From Alternaria dauci (taxonomy: Eukaryota > Ascomycota > Dothideomycetes > Pleosporales > Pleosporaceae), in NCBI RefSeq assembly GCF_042100115.1, contig NC_091280.1:1116001-1180000 (forward strand): 64,000 nt of DNA. The letters run 5' to 3'. The notes below the pieces were generated by a model, which saw nothing but the letters and a program-made list of their open reading frames with translations, searched no databases and was not told where the DNA came from. Below, piece by piece: positions 34,101-44,879 of the stretch. How positions within the stretch are numbered: the stretch's first letter is position 1; every line of letters begins with the position of its first letter. Both the position numbers and the translations under genes were made by a program.

Positions 34101-37100
34101 AGAGATACTGAAGATTGCTGATGTTCTTCAAGTACAGGACGTTGAGACTGACAAAGACTTGCCCATACTCCATGGCCTGGGTCCTTATGGTACTCGGTAC
34201 CCCGTCACGTTCGACGTGTATTCGCTAGCCGCTGATACGTATTTTCATTCGTCTACTTTCATCGGGTCTGACGAATTTCGACGAGCCTTAGTTATTTGCA
34301 AGTCTGACAGTCGCAGCCTCGACGATCCTGCTGGTCATTGCACCATCACCCATGGTGCTCTCTCGATCAGATGTGGCCCATGGAACGATGAGACATTTTC
34401 AAAGTTGCAAGACCTTGTAAAAGCGGCATCAGAGCCTTTGGAGAACGAGGAAGCTGAACTTCATACCTCAACATCAGTCCATGAAGGTTTGACGCAGTTG
34501 GTTCGGTTGGTACGGTCACTGATCAACTGCGTAACCGATCGTCTCAGCTTCTTGGACCCGATCGATCGAAACGACTGTGTGGTTAAGTTGATGCGGCTTT
34601 ATCAATCGCTCTTCGACAGCTTGTCGGTGGCTCAAAGAACTACGAGTGGTCAGGATCCTAGCGGCGCTCATGGTATCATACGTGCCATGGTCTACCTTCT
34701 CGTCGCGAGCTTTCAGCTTCATTGCATTGCTCAACACCCTACTGTTGATGAAAGCAATCGAGTCGAGCTCGTTGGTCTTCTCAAGAGCTTGTCCAAGACT
34801 ATCATCACGCAGTTGGTGCAACATGGTATACCCGATTTAAGCAAATTTCTGGAGCAAAATAAGCGACAGTCCGTACGCGAGAAGGGAATACAAGAGAATG
34901 AAGCTGTTGTCGAGAGTATAGTCATATGCGCTCATGTATTGGACGAGATGGACATGACAGCATATCATTTCTGGGATTTAGTGAGTCAAGATCTTGGCCC
35001 CAAACTCGCCAACGCTACGTCTTTGCGTACCTTCGAAACTACCTGGGCTTCGATATTCACTTTCCTTCCCTACAACGAGATCGATGCATCCGGTATACCG
35101 CTCAAAAGCCGGAGAGAGACCTTCCGAACGGACAATTGGACATGTATCCGAGATATCCTACGTCGATTGTTTGAGCTGTATCCGAATACGTACAGAAAGC
35201 ACAGCGCGTCACTTAACGACTATGTTCGTGCCAACCTCGCACGATGCCACCGGTTGATCACTCACTGGCACTGGCATCGTCCGGAGCTGATGCTCAATGC
35301 CGTATTGGATTTCTTCGGCAAAAATGGCCTCAAGAACCTGCAGCGGGAACCAGGAGACGGATCAGTACCCTTTCTGAACAATCTCGCAACATCACCATTG
35401 TTCACTGTCGAGCAAAACAACAACTCGTTCCACATCGCACTGATATGTCTTGCTTTGGGCCTCCGAGGTATGACGAATGCTTACCCAGAGAAGAAGATTC
35501 GCAGCTTTGTCTTTCGGTCTTTACCTAACCATGGGCGTGCTTATCCAAAAGACCAGCCTCTAGATGAAGAGAATCTGGTAGCACTTCGCAATCATCATGA
35601 TCTACTTTCCACGCTCTATTGGGCTGCGCCGCCAACTTGTCGCCCGAAACTAGATCACATTCGCGATCTTGTCAATCATGAAAGCTCTCACCGCGAGGCT
35701 TGCAGAATCAGTGTTCGAGCCTGGGCCAACCTCGCCACATTCCAACTATCGACCGAGGAGCCGTATACTTCTGCCCGACCATTCGCATTATGGTACAAAG
35801 AAATCATGCACCAAACACTCAGACAGTATAAGTTGGCCAAAACCGAGGCAGATGACTACTTGAAGTCTGGCGTTCTGGATGGTACTACCGATATCTCTGC
35901 AGCCATGGTCCGACAAACAATGGAAAGGAACCAAGAGCAGGTAATTGCGACATTACGAGACTGCATTGCGGGGATGGATAGAGCGATCTGTCATGCACGA
36001 GACCAGTCAAGCATGAGAACCTTCCTCATTGATTCTGACATCATGCGCCTGCTTGAGCTTCCCCATCTAGAAGATCGTCGCCTTATCAGCATCATTCGCG
36101 ACACTATGAAAGTTCTCCAGAGCTTTGCAAAGTTACAAAAAGCCCACGTGAACAGGGACGTGAGTCAACAGGCGAGTGATGAAAGCCAGGACTACGGCGA
36201 CTTCCCTGACATGGATGACTTGGAAGGCATCGACTCTGACGTCCCCGAACAGTCGGTCCAGCAATCAGGCCTCGACTTCATTCAGAGGTCCCTCTGGCAT
36301 CTGCTGTCTAACGCCTTTGGCGCGGAAAATCCACCCGACGACAACCTCCTTATGGACTGCATTGACACGTGGGTTCGGATTGCAGAAGGCCAGGTAGCGT
36401 CAGGTGAAAGGTCGTGGACGTACTACCTGGATTCGTTCAGTCAGGTATCATGGAAACAACTACGGCAAACCGAGCAGACGCGCAAATTCGGCCCATACTT
36501 CATGGCCGCTCTCATCGACAGCGACTCTGTCGCTTACGAAGAGCATCGCCACGAGTTTGTTCAAGCCCTAATGGTATGCTTGGTCGAGCGAGAGTCCTTG
36601 CTCAGGTTCCAGCATCGCCTGCTTCATGCCATCGTACGGACGGACGATCATCACCCACTTTTGCAAAACCTGCCCTTCTTCCGCAGTCCGGAAACCAATG
36701 AGTGGGACATCACCGCCGATACCCTACGCACGCGGCGCCTCGCGCTTATCTCCAGCATTCTGTCTAATATGCGCGACGACGTTCGAACTGCAGCTCAAGC
36801 TGAGCCGGCGCGCCTTGGAAATATGAAGAGATCGTATGCCTCAATGCTGACGGACTTTATGGCAACGATGAAGTACAACTATCAGCAACTTCGTCAGGGT
36901 ACGACAGTAACCGGCGCTTACGTCGAGTTCGTGCAGAAGATCGTTCAGTTCCTCAAGCAGTACACGAACGATATCTGTACCGTTCTACCCTTCTTCACAG
37001 ACTCAGTCGCTTTCCCACTACCAGCTGGGGATCCCACTTATGTCGTGGCCCGCCTTTGTGGGTATGCGCCTAAGCTGTCAGATACAGGAACTGCGAAACA

Positions 37101-37974
37101 ATTATCGGTCTTCATACAGACGGTCGTGGAACGGGCCGCTGCCGATAATGAGCAGATTTACCTTGTCAACCAACTCACGACTGCTCTGTGTACTGATGAG
37201 GCACCAACTGCTGACAGGGTCGCACTTCGATCGGTACTGCTGAAAGGCGTCCTTCCGGCGTACGTGGAAGAAGCGTTCTCATCAGTCACAGCCTTTGCCA
37301 TCGCGAGGCCAATACTGCAAGCGCTGCCCTCGTTCCTGGATACGATGATTTTCGATCTTCGCATCACTCAGCCCGACAGTCTCTTGTCCACACTGGATTG
37401 TATCGTATCGGTTGCGCATGCCTTCATCCGTGGAACAGAGCAACTCAAGGACAGTCAACACTGGCTCCAACAGTCCCATGTCATCGCTGCGCTTACATAT
37501 ATGATGGATGCTATGGAGTCGATTCTTTCACCGTTGGAATACATATGCAGTCGCGCTATGCCCTCTGCATATCTCAGCCAACCGCCGCTCATCACATACA
37601 TCGACCAACTCAGCATCTTCGTCATGGAACTTCTCCAGGGCACAACGCCGGAAACTATTCCCTCTTATGTCGGTGACGCGCATGCGCCAATCCAACAGAA
37701 GCAACACGCAGAACTACTGGCGTTCTGTCGACGCAACTTGGAGGAAGGCATAAGAACAAACTGGAGCGAGAGCACAGGATCCATCTGGTTTGGCCAAGGT
37801 CACGCTCGGAGGGAAGTACCCTTTGACATTGGAAGTGTAGAAGAGGAACGAGCAGCACTAGTAGGAGGGATTCAAAGATTCCAATCTGCGCTAAGAGACG
37901 CATACGGTGATGACGAACAACTATACCATGATTGCAAGGGAGAAGGGGCCTCTACGTACGACTTCATAGTTTAG
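31192..37974 (+). CDS. MMS22: MMS22/Mus7 DNA-repair scaffold
   Basis: Replication-fork protein that in yeasts works with the Rtt101 cullin ligase and is needed for survival of alkylation damage. Intronless, 6783 nt, 2260 residues. The ATG at 31192 gives MSKWRQKGFVQDSDEEE; this opening, Trp/Arg then a Ser-Asp-Glu acidic patch, is how fungal Mus7 proteins begin. The frame is also open upstream to 31018, without support as coding. The first 900 or so residues are low complexity with many SP/TP sites and acidic patches (ISDDSDDEP). A PCNA-box-like QTKLTDAF lies near residues 635-642. The rest is an alpha-helical, conserved-looking region containing LGPYGTRYPVTFDVYSL and the Mus7/MMS22 fold to the end. 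The family call rests on overall pattern and length. Confidence 0.87.
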   Translation: MSKWRQKGFVQDSDEEEDESQLESQGSRQNGGLSGRVERVEEVLDAFGRHEEDGTEQGQRTVHQGPENSRAVQGIEGIQKQETVISTPTKRSSPRRPTPSPFTPRSTHSLRRELTESPDPLLGSHTPKKQQTVPPPSLRLVSPILQPSSAVSVPRLDDHHAVPVPGNSFAPFSPTKAGDVGTPKHTASLFHKLGIAPLSDDSDDDISDLSDPPTDMESPPLAFAGPHRRTAVQVVIPASVALQGQIADDKARREFRQRKPIQVHPYALEGEMYRREVQSRGLRPVRGERSRSPQSHRKQRNGETQEQEFEPDQSPASSPPDAEISVSRPVLPRPTKDLLRRPTSASARRVSSTQLRHPHAAKRRKLNISSTQATAAPKSIFEDRDMRRDIWSIPPNSPPYSSSPPLDGNTSARRSGTLRIVTPAPNLPTPSTSSVMQEDLQIPIGSDSEQAPRSMQRSGGQLRRPLRVVITDSSSSAAESASEAENSDNEIRYVSRKIKGVLPASWLRQDRQAQERRQAEQRERDRARMDAAASPEPTAPVRGVAQKIIRPSGRSRQISASNTPSRIPIVISDDSDDEPRPPVTHHLQTVHDSVAGASALAALFEDRYANDNLSDMEHDHLPLPTLGGTGPKRKRQTKLTDAFGKSKKARSSNGVGKSVANERRVSTGKPGKKKPINPRRSRKSPLPAMSVIDVDLSPSWRSDRIPQFLRIARRQALQRPDLARQKPRNKQIRLQNAEDTEEANIVLQQWRRGTIKPKTNVAPQQQKSRHALISRIDNNQRVEEHSVNDGGSLKELDMRSETATDVSRSRSRKSVPTGLRIFQRSATQNRTKTSTQTGRKRAQTNRDPGRTVRRAPLPIRAAQLEGDEQDFGRSHRKIAFEKGLLRVDQEFSNHLPSEESLVNPQLARYLADDSTELPPLPSANDIGEDQTEETRQQQPPSKRRLKRKVQARRIDVDAREFRQPSEPAVQEILKIADVLQVQDVETDKDLPILHGLGPYGTRYPVTFDVYSLAADTYFHSSTFIGSDEFRRALVICKSDSRSLDDPAGHCTITHGALSIRCGPWNDETFSKLQDLVKAASEPLENEEAELHTSTSVHEGLTQLVRLVRSLINCVTDRLSFLDPIDRNDCVVKLMRLYQSLFDSLSVAQRTTSGQDPSGAHGIIRAMVYLLVASFQLHCIAQHPTVDESNRVELVGLLKSLSKTIITQLVQHGIPDLSKFLEQNKRQSVREKGIQENEAVVESIVICAHVLDEMDMTAYHFWDLVSQDLGPKLANATSLRTFETTWASIFTFLPYNEIDASGIPLKSRRETFRTDNWTCIRDILRRLFELYPNTYRKHSASLNDYVRANLARCHRLITHWHWHRPELMLNAVLDFFGKNGLKNLQREPGDGSVPFLNNLATSPLFTVEQNNNSFHIALICLALGLRGMTNAYPEKKIRSFVFRSLPNHGRAYPKDQPLDEENLVALRNHHDLLSTLYWAAPPTCRPKLDHIRDLVNHESSHREACRISVRAWANLATFQLSTEEPYTSARPFALWYKEIMHQTLRQYKLAKTEADDYLKSGVLDGTTDISAAMVRQTMERNQEQVIATLRDCIAGMDRAICHARDQSSMRTFLIDSDIMRLLELPHLEDRRLISIIRDTMKVLQSFAKLQKAHVNRDVSQQASDESQDYGDFPDMDDLEGIDSDVPEQSVQQSGLDFIQRSLWHLLSNAFGAENPPDDNLLMDCIDTWVRIAEGQVASGERSWTYYLDSFSQVSWKQLRQTEQTRKFGPYFMAALIDSDSVAYEEHRHEFVQALMVCLVERESLLRFQHRLLHAIVRTDDHHPLLQNLPFFRSPETNEWDITADTLRTRRLALISSILSNMRDDVRTAAQAEPARLGNMKRSYASMLTDFMATMKYNYQQLRQGTTVTGAYVEFVQKIVQFLKQYTNDICTVLPFFTDSVAFPLPAGDPTYVVARLCGYAPKLSDTGTAKQLSVFIQTVVERAAADNEQIYLVNQLTTALCTDEAPTADRVALRSVLLKGVLPAYVEEAFSSVTAFAIARPILQALPSFLDTMIFDLRITQPDSLLSTLDCIVSVAHAFIRGTEQLKDSQHWLQQSHVIAALTYMMDAMESILSPLEYICSRAMPSAYLSQPPLITYIDQLSIFVMELLQGTTPETIPSYVGDAHAPIQQKQHAELLAFCRRNLEEGIRTNWSESTGSIWFGQGHARREVPFDIGSVEEERAALVGGIQRFQSALRDAYGDDEQLYHDCKGEGASTYDFIV

Positions 37975-38405
37975 CGGTAGGAACTCATTAGCATGAAATG
38001 ATGTAAACTGGTCTCTTTGGGTTAAAAGAGTCAACACATTAACAGTCGAACGATTACAGTATCTCATTGATGGATGTAATATGTACCTTAATTCATCGCA
38101 TACGGAGTGTTTACCTCGAACATGTTATGTGTTACAACTACCATCTCCTCGGCCATTTCGGTGATGGTGAATGGAGAAGAACGCAGATCAGGGAGCGATT
38201 CGACAAGATGATTCTTAATTACAGCCTTGATAACTGCGATGACAAAGAGTATTGTTCCACTCTTGTAGCCTGTGTGCTGCGATTCATAGAAGGTCTTCAC
38301 GTGGTATGCAACGTTGTCCTGCCATACGCGATTATGGTATATGATATATTTGAAACGAAGACGCTGGCTGGAAACTTGAAGCACGCATGGACAAAAAGGC
38401 AAAGC
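37975..38405. other. Convergent 3' flanks
   Basis: About 430 bp between the MMS22 and acyl-CoA synthetase stop codons. AT-rich, no gene seen. Confidence 0.5.
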
Positions 38406-40591
38406 TCACAGTTTGGCACTACCCTCTACATACACGCTTGCCTTGAGCATATCCCAGTCGGCCATGGTGAAGACGACATATCCGTCGTCACCACCGGCCT
38501 TGCCCTTGCCGGATCCAAGACCAGCAGGGTGCCAGTACATGGTGTCGTACTCGGCCTGTTCTTTCCCTTGCTCCTTGGCCTCCTTGTCCGCCCTTTCCAT
38601 AAGCTTCCTTAGATCGATGCCGTCATTCCTCAACGGAACCTTGTTCTGCTTGTTGTTGTGCATTGTCGTTTGTTGCTTCTGTGTCCTGAGGAAGACAGGT
38701 ACAGCATACTTTGGCAACTTGTTCCTCGCATGCGCAAGTAGCGCTTTGAAGTCGAAGGAGTCTCGCTGAGCAGGGTCGATGTAAAGGGCTGCGCAGCCTG
38801 CTCGGCCATCGAAGCCAGGCACTTCGACGCCATAAACGTTTGCTTCTTGGATTCCTGGGAAGGAGCCAAGTGCTTCGCTGACTTCTGCCGTGCTGACGTT
38901 TTCAGACTTCCAGCGATAGGTGTCACCAAGGCGGTCCATGAAGAACCAGCGGCCATCAGCGTCGCGGCGCAGCGCGTCGCCAGTGCGGTAGTAGAGGTCG
39001 CCCTTCTTGAAGACATTGCGTACGAAGCGTTTCTCGGTGGCCTCGGGATTGTTCCAGTAGCCGACGAAAGTTTGCTCGCTTGGCATATGGACGAGGATCT
39101 CGCTTCCCTCCTCGTACGACTTTCGTTTACAGAAGCCGGTCTTAGGATCACGGAGGAGGTCTCCTGTGACGATATCGACCTCGACGGGGACGTAGGTATT
39201 ATGGGTGCGCCAGCGATCGATGAGACCCTGGTGTCCGACTGACGTGGCGGTGAATGGTCCACGAGAACCGTTGAACAGCGCCATGACGCCTTCTGTGCTG
39301 TTGAAGATTTCACCGACGATCTCGATGCCGAAGCGGTCGACAAATCGCTGCCATACGTCAGGGCGAAGGCCGTTTCCGAACATGGCTCTGACGTTGTGTT
39401 TGCGGTCCAGATCACTGGGAGGGGCGTTGAGGAGGTAACGAGCTGTCTCTCCTACATAAACTATGGCGGTAGACCTCGAGTCGCGTACGTCGGACCAAAA
39501 TTTAGATGTCGAGAACTTGGTGCCGATACAGCATGTGAGACCGGTGACCATGCAGACGAGTGCTGTAGTGCCTCCAGTGCCGTGGTATAGAGGCATACTG
39601 ACATACCACCTGTCGGCGTTGGGCCCGGGCTTCAGTCCCATGGCACGTACACGTTGAGTCAAACCGACGGCTCTCTGGGTTTCGAAAGGACAAGCTTTCG
39701 GGTGTCCAGTAGTGCCACTGTCATAATCAGCATCGCTCCAGCGACAAGATCCACAAGCCTCACTGACCTTGTGTAGAATAGGAAGAGGGGAAATTTCCCC
39801 TTGGCGCCCACCCTAAGCTCATCCTCGGGTCTCGCGGGTTCCAGCCTGGATATCTCTCCTTTCAAAGTGGCATCCAGGACCACGACAGTGATGCCCAGTT
39901 CACTCTCCAGCCTCTCTCTCACAGCCTCAATACGGTCTCTGCACTCTTGATCCTCGTCCACAAGCAAGAGCTTGGCGCCACTTATTTTCAAGCAGTGGAC
40001 CAGCGCATCACCTGCGAGGTTGTAGTTGATCCACGCCGGCGCGCTGCCTATGCTCCAGCTACCGAGATGCGCGAACAAGAACTCGGGTCGGTTCATCATG
40101 TACATGCCGAAGAGCTGGCCGGGGGCAACGCCGTTTTGGCGGAGGTATTGGCCATATCGGCAGGCGTTGGCGTAGGTTTCGGCCCATGTGTAGCAGCCGG
40201 TGCGCGACCAGATGCATTCTTCGGTCGAGGGCAGGCGACGGACCTGGGCTTCAAACTGGTACCATAGCGACTGGCCTTTGCCTTGTGCTGGTGTCGTGTT
40301 AGCGCATGGCAGACGGAAAGACTGTGGGAGCTCGGGCTTACCGTTCCTCTCGAGGTCGCGCGCAGCAGCCTTCAGGACGCGTTGGCTCTTGAGGTCTTTG
40401 GTAATGTGGTATTTGGCGTCGATGTAGGCGGCGGCGGCAGTGACGCCGGCGATTGCGCCTGCTACGGGTGCTTGAAAGCTGCGTTAGTTTGGATGCACGA
40501 CTTGCGTTGGGTAGAGACATGGTTGCGAGTTGTTGTGACGGGCGCGCCGCGGCTGTTGCCGCACGGAATGGGAATACACACCGAGAGCCAT
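38406..40591 (-). CDS. FAT1: Very-long-chain acyl-CoA synthetase / fatty acid transporter (FATP)
   Basis: It activates (very) long-chain fatty acids with CoA at the peroxisome or ER and can couple this to uptake. Four exons: 40591-40582 (ten coding bases, MAL plus one base), 40470-40342, 40281 to about 39768, and about 39702-38406. The assembled N-terminus MALAPVAGAIAGVTAAAAYI is a membrane segment. The third intron splits the AMP-binding signature, which splices to YTSGTTGHPKAC. Further motifs are GNGLRPDVWQRF, GYWNNPEATEKRF and the FATP/VLACS motif RTGDALRRDADG with DRLGDTYRWKSENVST. The C-terminus is SAKL, a match to the peroxisomal PTS1 pattern. Confidence 0.94.
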
Positions 40592-41187
40592 GATGAGATA
40601 TGCTTTCTATGTCTCGTGGTGGAGATTGTACGGACGAAGAGGAACAGAGAAACACACCGAAGAGATAAGTCGCGACAAAAGTAAGCCGAAGTACGCCCAA
40701 TGCTCTTACATAGCCCGCGACATGTTGAACCACAACGTGATCAATTGCCGACGTGCCCTCGGCCTTGAGACCGCCGTTCCACCTGGGCACACGCCAATGC
40801 ACACGGCCCTATCGAGTAACCCCACGGCCAAGAGCCCCACACACTGCTCTCATCCTGCGACGTGCTCAACCACTCTCCATCGGACCTTTTCCACATTGCC
40901 CATATATCCAACCCGTCCATGATGAGTGAACGGCTTGGAAAGTGGCTTGAAAGCGTCAGACAAGCTTCTCCTACGCGTCGCGGGGCATTCCGAGTGTGCC
41001 GTGGGAACGTGTTGAAAGCCGCCAAGGATATGCTCGCAGTGATCTTTTATGATATTGTTCTCATGTCGTAAATTCATATATAGTACTTCCTATCGACATT
41101 ACCAGCCGCGAGACTAAAGCTTCGCCTCAGAACCCCTACCAAACTCAGCATCCGACTCCACGCTTACCCGCAGCTCTAGCATCAAAC
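40592..41187. other. Intergenic region between two minus-strand genes
   Basis: It holds the promoter of the acyl-CoA synthetase gene and the 3' flank of the hydrolase gene. No gene is seen. Confidence 0.5.
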
Positions 41188-42214
41188 TCACATGTGCTTG
41201 TGGAAGAAATCCAACACCAGCTTGTACCCGCGCTCATACTCCTTCCTGACCTTCTCCTGCTCAAGGTCACTGCGCGCAGCCATCCAGCCGTGGATCTGAT
41301 CTGGGAACCATTCCACGACGTGAGGAACCTTGATGCCCTCCTCCCACTTCTTGACATCATCCTTGGGCTCATCGCCAGACGGAAGCATAATGTAGGGGAT
41401 CGTGATGCCGGGGGCGTCGTCGCCAGCAACCATGGCGGGGTGGCACGCTGCTGCGACCTTGAACTTTGTGCCTTCCATGGAAGACAAGTTGACAATCTGT
41501 CCAGTGTTAACGCATCCATCCAGGCTGAATTGGTGTCTTCATACCTTTCCGCCCCAGCAGAAGCCGATGATAGCCCACTTCTCAATACCGTTCTTCTGGC
41601 TGAGCTCATCAACAATCTTCGGAATGCGCGGAAGCGTCTTTGGAGGCGCAGCTTTCGACTGGAAGAATTCGCCCATCTTCTGCTCCTTCTCTTTGGTGTC
41701 TGGCGGCATCCAGGAGATGTCGGCTGGGCTACCCTCGAAGAAATCAGGCATGAAAACTTGGTACTTCTGGCTGTTGGTGTAGGCTAAGATGTCAGCGCCT
41801 TGGAGTGTTTGATTGAAGAATCCGAATATGTCGTAGACGACCAGAATTCCTTGCTTTGCGTCCTTGGGTCCAGTTTGGTCTGTTCAAGTCAATTGGGGCG
41901 TCAAGTCATGTCGCGGTCTTGGACGTACACGTCTTCAGTCCGTCTGCCTCAATGTAATCGCCCTTTGGCTGGTAGCCTTTACTGACCACCGCAGGTGTGT
42001 TGCAGCATGCCTGCGACTGTGTAGATTCGGTCGACATATTGGCGAGGTGTTGTTTTGGAAGTAATCGACGCGTGGGTATTGTTTGGTAGCTTGTGAACAG
42101 TCGCGGTACTGCAACTGAAGCTCTTCTTAAGTGCTGGGGTAGAAGACGAGCCGTTGAGGTTTGTAAAGTTGAGGTTGCTCGGGCAATTACGCGCATTGTG
42201 AGTTGCGACGGCAT
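41188..42214 (-). CDS. Dienelactone hydrolase family protein
   Basis: Alpha/beta hydrolase of the DLH family; physiological substrate unknown. Three exons with introns near 41935-41882 and 41546-41500. The nucleophile region is IGFCWGGK, a Cys nucleophile typical of DLH, and the catalytic His lies in QIHGWMAARSDL. The block GILVVYDIFGFF near the N-terminus of the domain is also typical. Two start codons are in frame. The ATG at 42214 gives a 58-residue leader with many Arg/Ser/Thr and no acidic residue (MPSQLTMRVIARATSTLQTS), resembling a mitochondrial presequence. The ATG at 42038 (MSTESTQSQACC) gives the usual cytosolic form. I annotate the longer form; the shorter may also be made. Confidence 0.9.
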
Positions 42215-42544
42215 TTATCAAGCTATCAACGACCATTTAGTGGGGAGCTGCGCAGTGCACCGAGGCTACCCCACCATGATGTCACCAACAGCTGTAATCG
42301 AGTAGGTTCTACTGATATAGCATCGCATACTACAAACCAGTCCAGCCACCAGCGCCATATATGAAGTAGGTTCGGTTTTATTCTGCTAATGGGGGTCGAC
42401 ACTACACCCGCCTTATGCTCTCCCACTGGCATGCACCCCGGTATGGCTCCAGACTTGCAGGCCCATTTCAGACTCATCTGAAAAGCATTTTCCATTCGCA
42501 TAACGCTACAGTGAAACTACAAAGTGGAGGACCCTTGGAACCTC
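42215..42544. other. Intergenic region, hydrolase promoter
   Basis: About 330 bp upstream of the hydrolase start. No gene is seen apart from the adjoining CBM18 relic. Confidence 0.45.
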
Positions 42545-42742
42545 ATGCAGTGCGTAGCAATTGCGGCTTCGGGGACTGGAGTGTCAAGGTAGCACATTGG
42601 AGAGCTTTTGCAGTTCGGGCGGACTCACCTGCGCTGGTAGGCCTGCGAATGGGCAGTGCTGTTCAAGCGGCGGGTTCTGTGGAACCGCCGAATGGTCACT
42701 GTCAAACTGGGTGCCAAAAGGGCTACAGTTTATGCAAGTGAA
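42545..42742 (+). pseudogene. Chitin-binding type 1 (CBM18/hevein-like) relic, frame broken
   Basis: In the frame opened at 42561 the sequence reads FCSSGGLTCAGRPANGQCC then SSGGFCGTAEW, the first five cysteines of a hevein-type chitin-binding domain. The last three appear one frame over in HCQTGCQKGYSLC followed by a stop. The two parts abut at about 42698 and are offset by exactly one extra base after the TGG codon. The full eight-cysteine pattern is otherwise present. No intron fits, because the homologous parts are contiguous. A separate frame gives a short signal-peptide-like MQCVAIAASG at 42545 that soon stops, so the upstream part is also damaged. A sequencing error cannot be excluded. 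Confidence 0.6.
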
Positions 42743-42863
42743 TTTGCAATGATGGGTACGCATCACATTCGTGATGTGATCACTTTTTTCATCTCTGCCG
42801 GCTCTGTCAAGCACATGCAAATTCCATGCTTCGTTTAGTACGGAACTGGGTTGGATTCTCTAT

Positions 42864-44879
42864 CTAAGCATCCAAGTTCAGCTTCTCAAGCAATGCATCT
42901 ATCTTTCCCAGCAAGATTTGATAATTCATCGCATCCTGGGCAAACTCATCGCCAACTTCCTCGCCATCCAGATTTCTAATGACACCAGCAGCAATCTGCT
43001 GCTCGACCGACGCAATGTTCTCATCTTGCTGCACCTGGTCGGGTATACCGTCCTCTAGCGCAAAATCGCCCATGGCATCAACAAGATCTCCCTTGGAGCT
43101 GGCTTGCATAGCTGCGTTCTCGTCCATCATCTCGTCTAGCCCGCTGTCCTCGAAGCGAAGCCTGAATCGTTCCGAGAGATAGTATCGGATATCGTCGACA
43201 AGTTCGACAGTGTCGGTCTCTTGACGTGCCTTGACACGATTCGCAGATTCTTGGACTAGCTCTGCAAACTCGGGTTGGTCTATATAGTGTTCCAGCCGGT
43301 AGGCAATGTATCGCGCAGCAAATTCCTCAAGGCGCTGCACTCTTGTGTCCCACCCGGCTCGGATAACTTCATAGATATCGACGGCTTCATCTGCGTCTGT
43401 AGCACCCCGTGGGTTGTCAGACTCGACTGCTGAGGTTGCACCGTTGCCCAATGCGGAAATGATGATAGCAGCGCGTTGCTTCAGCTTCTCAATGAAGAGC
43501 TGATCTGCCGCAAAGAGCACATCGATTGCAATATCCAGACCAAAGTCAGCACGCTCGGTGTACATGAAGGTGAGTATAGTCTCCAAAACTGCTGGCGAGC
43601 AGTCGATGGTCACAATCTGCAAATGCGGCGTGTCGTGTGCTTCCTTGAATTGTGAGCTGAACATGGTCAGGAAGTACTCGGAGCGCAATAGCATGGCGCG
43701 ATGGGCCGGGAAAATAGTTGATTTACGAGGTGCTCGTTGACGCGAAGGCGACCTCGAACGTGAGCGACCTGGTCCGACTGGAATTCCCAAAAGGGGACCT
43801 GGAGTGTTTCTCACAGGTGGCGTGGATGACTCTGATGGCCCTGGTGACTGATCAGTGGCCTCGGAACCTTGGTCTTCGTCGTCATCGTCGGCACGGAGCA
43901 GTATGTCGGCGAAGATGGAGTTCTCCCGGTCCCATTGTATGCTGTCCACTTTTGCAGTGTCGACGACCCTCTTGTGCCTGATGACGTTGTTCTTGAACCA
44001 ACTTTCTAGTTGGTCCCTGCCACGTTCCAGTTCCTCAGCTCGCCGCTGACGCAATAATCTTCGGTCCGAGACTTCTGTAATGTCTTCAAACAAGCGTTCT
44101 ATCTCCAGCTGCCTGCCGATCTTATCTATGCCATTTAGCACCACCAGCTCCTGCTCATCACTCAAGCCGTGTAGTGCTCGCCGTATTGAGACTTCCTGGA
44201 AGTAGAGATACTGCAATGCGACACCTAGCGACTCTGCGGGTATGGTGCTTGGTAGCTTCCACGACGCCGTGTTTGGTGCCGCTTCCAGCTTCTTCGCAAA
44301 GTACGGTGATCGTGCCGCGAGGAGGAACTTATGGAGATGGAATTCTTGGCCATAGGCTGTGATTGTGATATCCGTCGTCTTCGGCGAGGGTCTCGTGAGG
44401 AGTGAAGTGATGTGTGCCGCCAGCGGTTGGAGGGGGTTGGAAGCTTTCGCGTAATCGTAGGACAGTAGCAGGTTGCGTATGCGGTCGTTGAGGGCGTTGT
44501 ACAGGCACCGCTCCCCTTGAAAAGTGTCTCTTTCACAGAGTGCGCCGTTTTCAAGGAGAAGTCTTATGACTTCGTAGTGACCACAAAGACTAGCCTTCAG
44601 CGGTCAGCGCGCTGCTCTTGTTCAGGTAACGGAATGCCCAGAAGTGTGTCATACTAAGATAAGAGGGGTATAATCGAACTTGTCCCTGGCGTTGATGTTT
44701 ACACCCGTGGAGATGAGCTCCTGGCAAACCTTCAGGTCCCCCCTCCGACATGCTTCGCAAAAGACCCTGAAATCATCGCTTAGGTCTAGCGGGTTCTCTT
44801 CCTTGAGCTGGCCTGACGAGATGGCCTGGGCTTCTGTCGCGAGGGCCGCCTCGATCTCGTACTTCTTCTTGACGTCCAT
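42864..44879 (-). CDS. Ankyrin-repeat and BTB/POZ domain protein
   Basis: It resembles fungal and animal ankyrin-BTB proteins (ABTB1, S. pombe Btb3 type), which can act as cullin-3 adaptors; this role is inferred. Exons 44879-44655 and 44594-42864 give 651 residues. Residues about 36-100 carry two ankyrin repeats (GVNINARDKFDYTPLIL then ASLCGHYEVIRLLLENGA); the intron falls between them. A first BTB-like unit follows (TDITITAYGQEFHLHKFLLA), then a charged linker with SRSRSPSRQR. A second BTB has STIFPAHRAMLLRSEYF. The C-terminus is acidic and helical. An in-frame TTG upstream is not used; the first ATG (MDVKKKYEIEAA) is chosen. The gene is divergent from the NIMA kinase across 353 bp. Confidence 0.9.
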
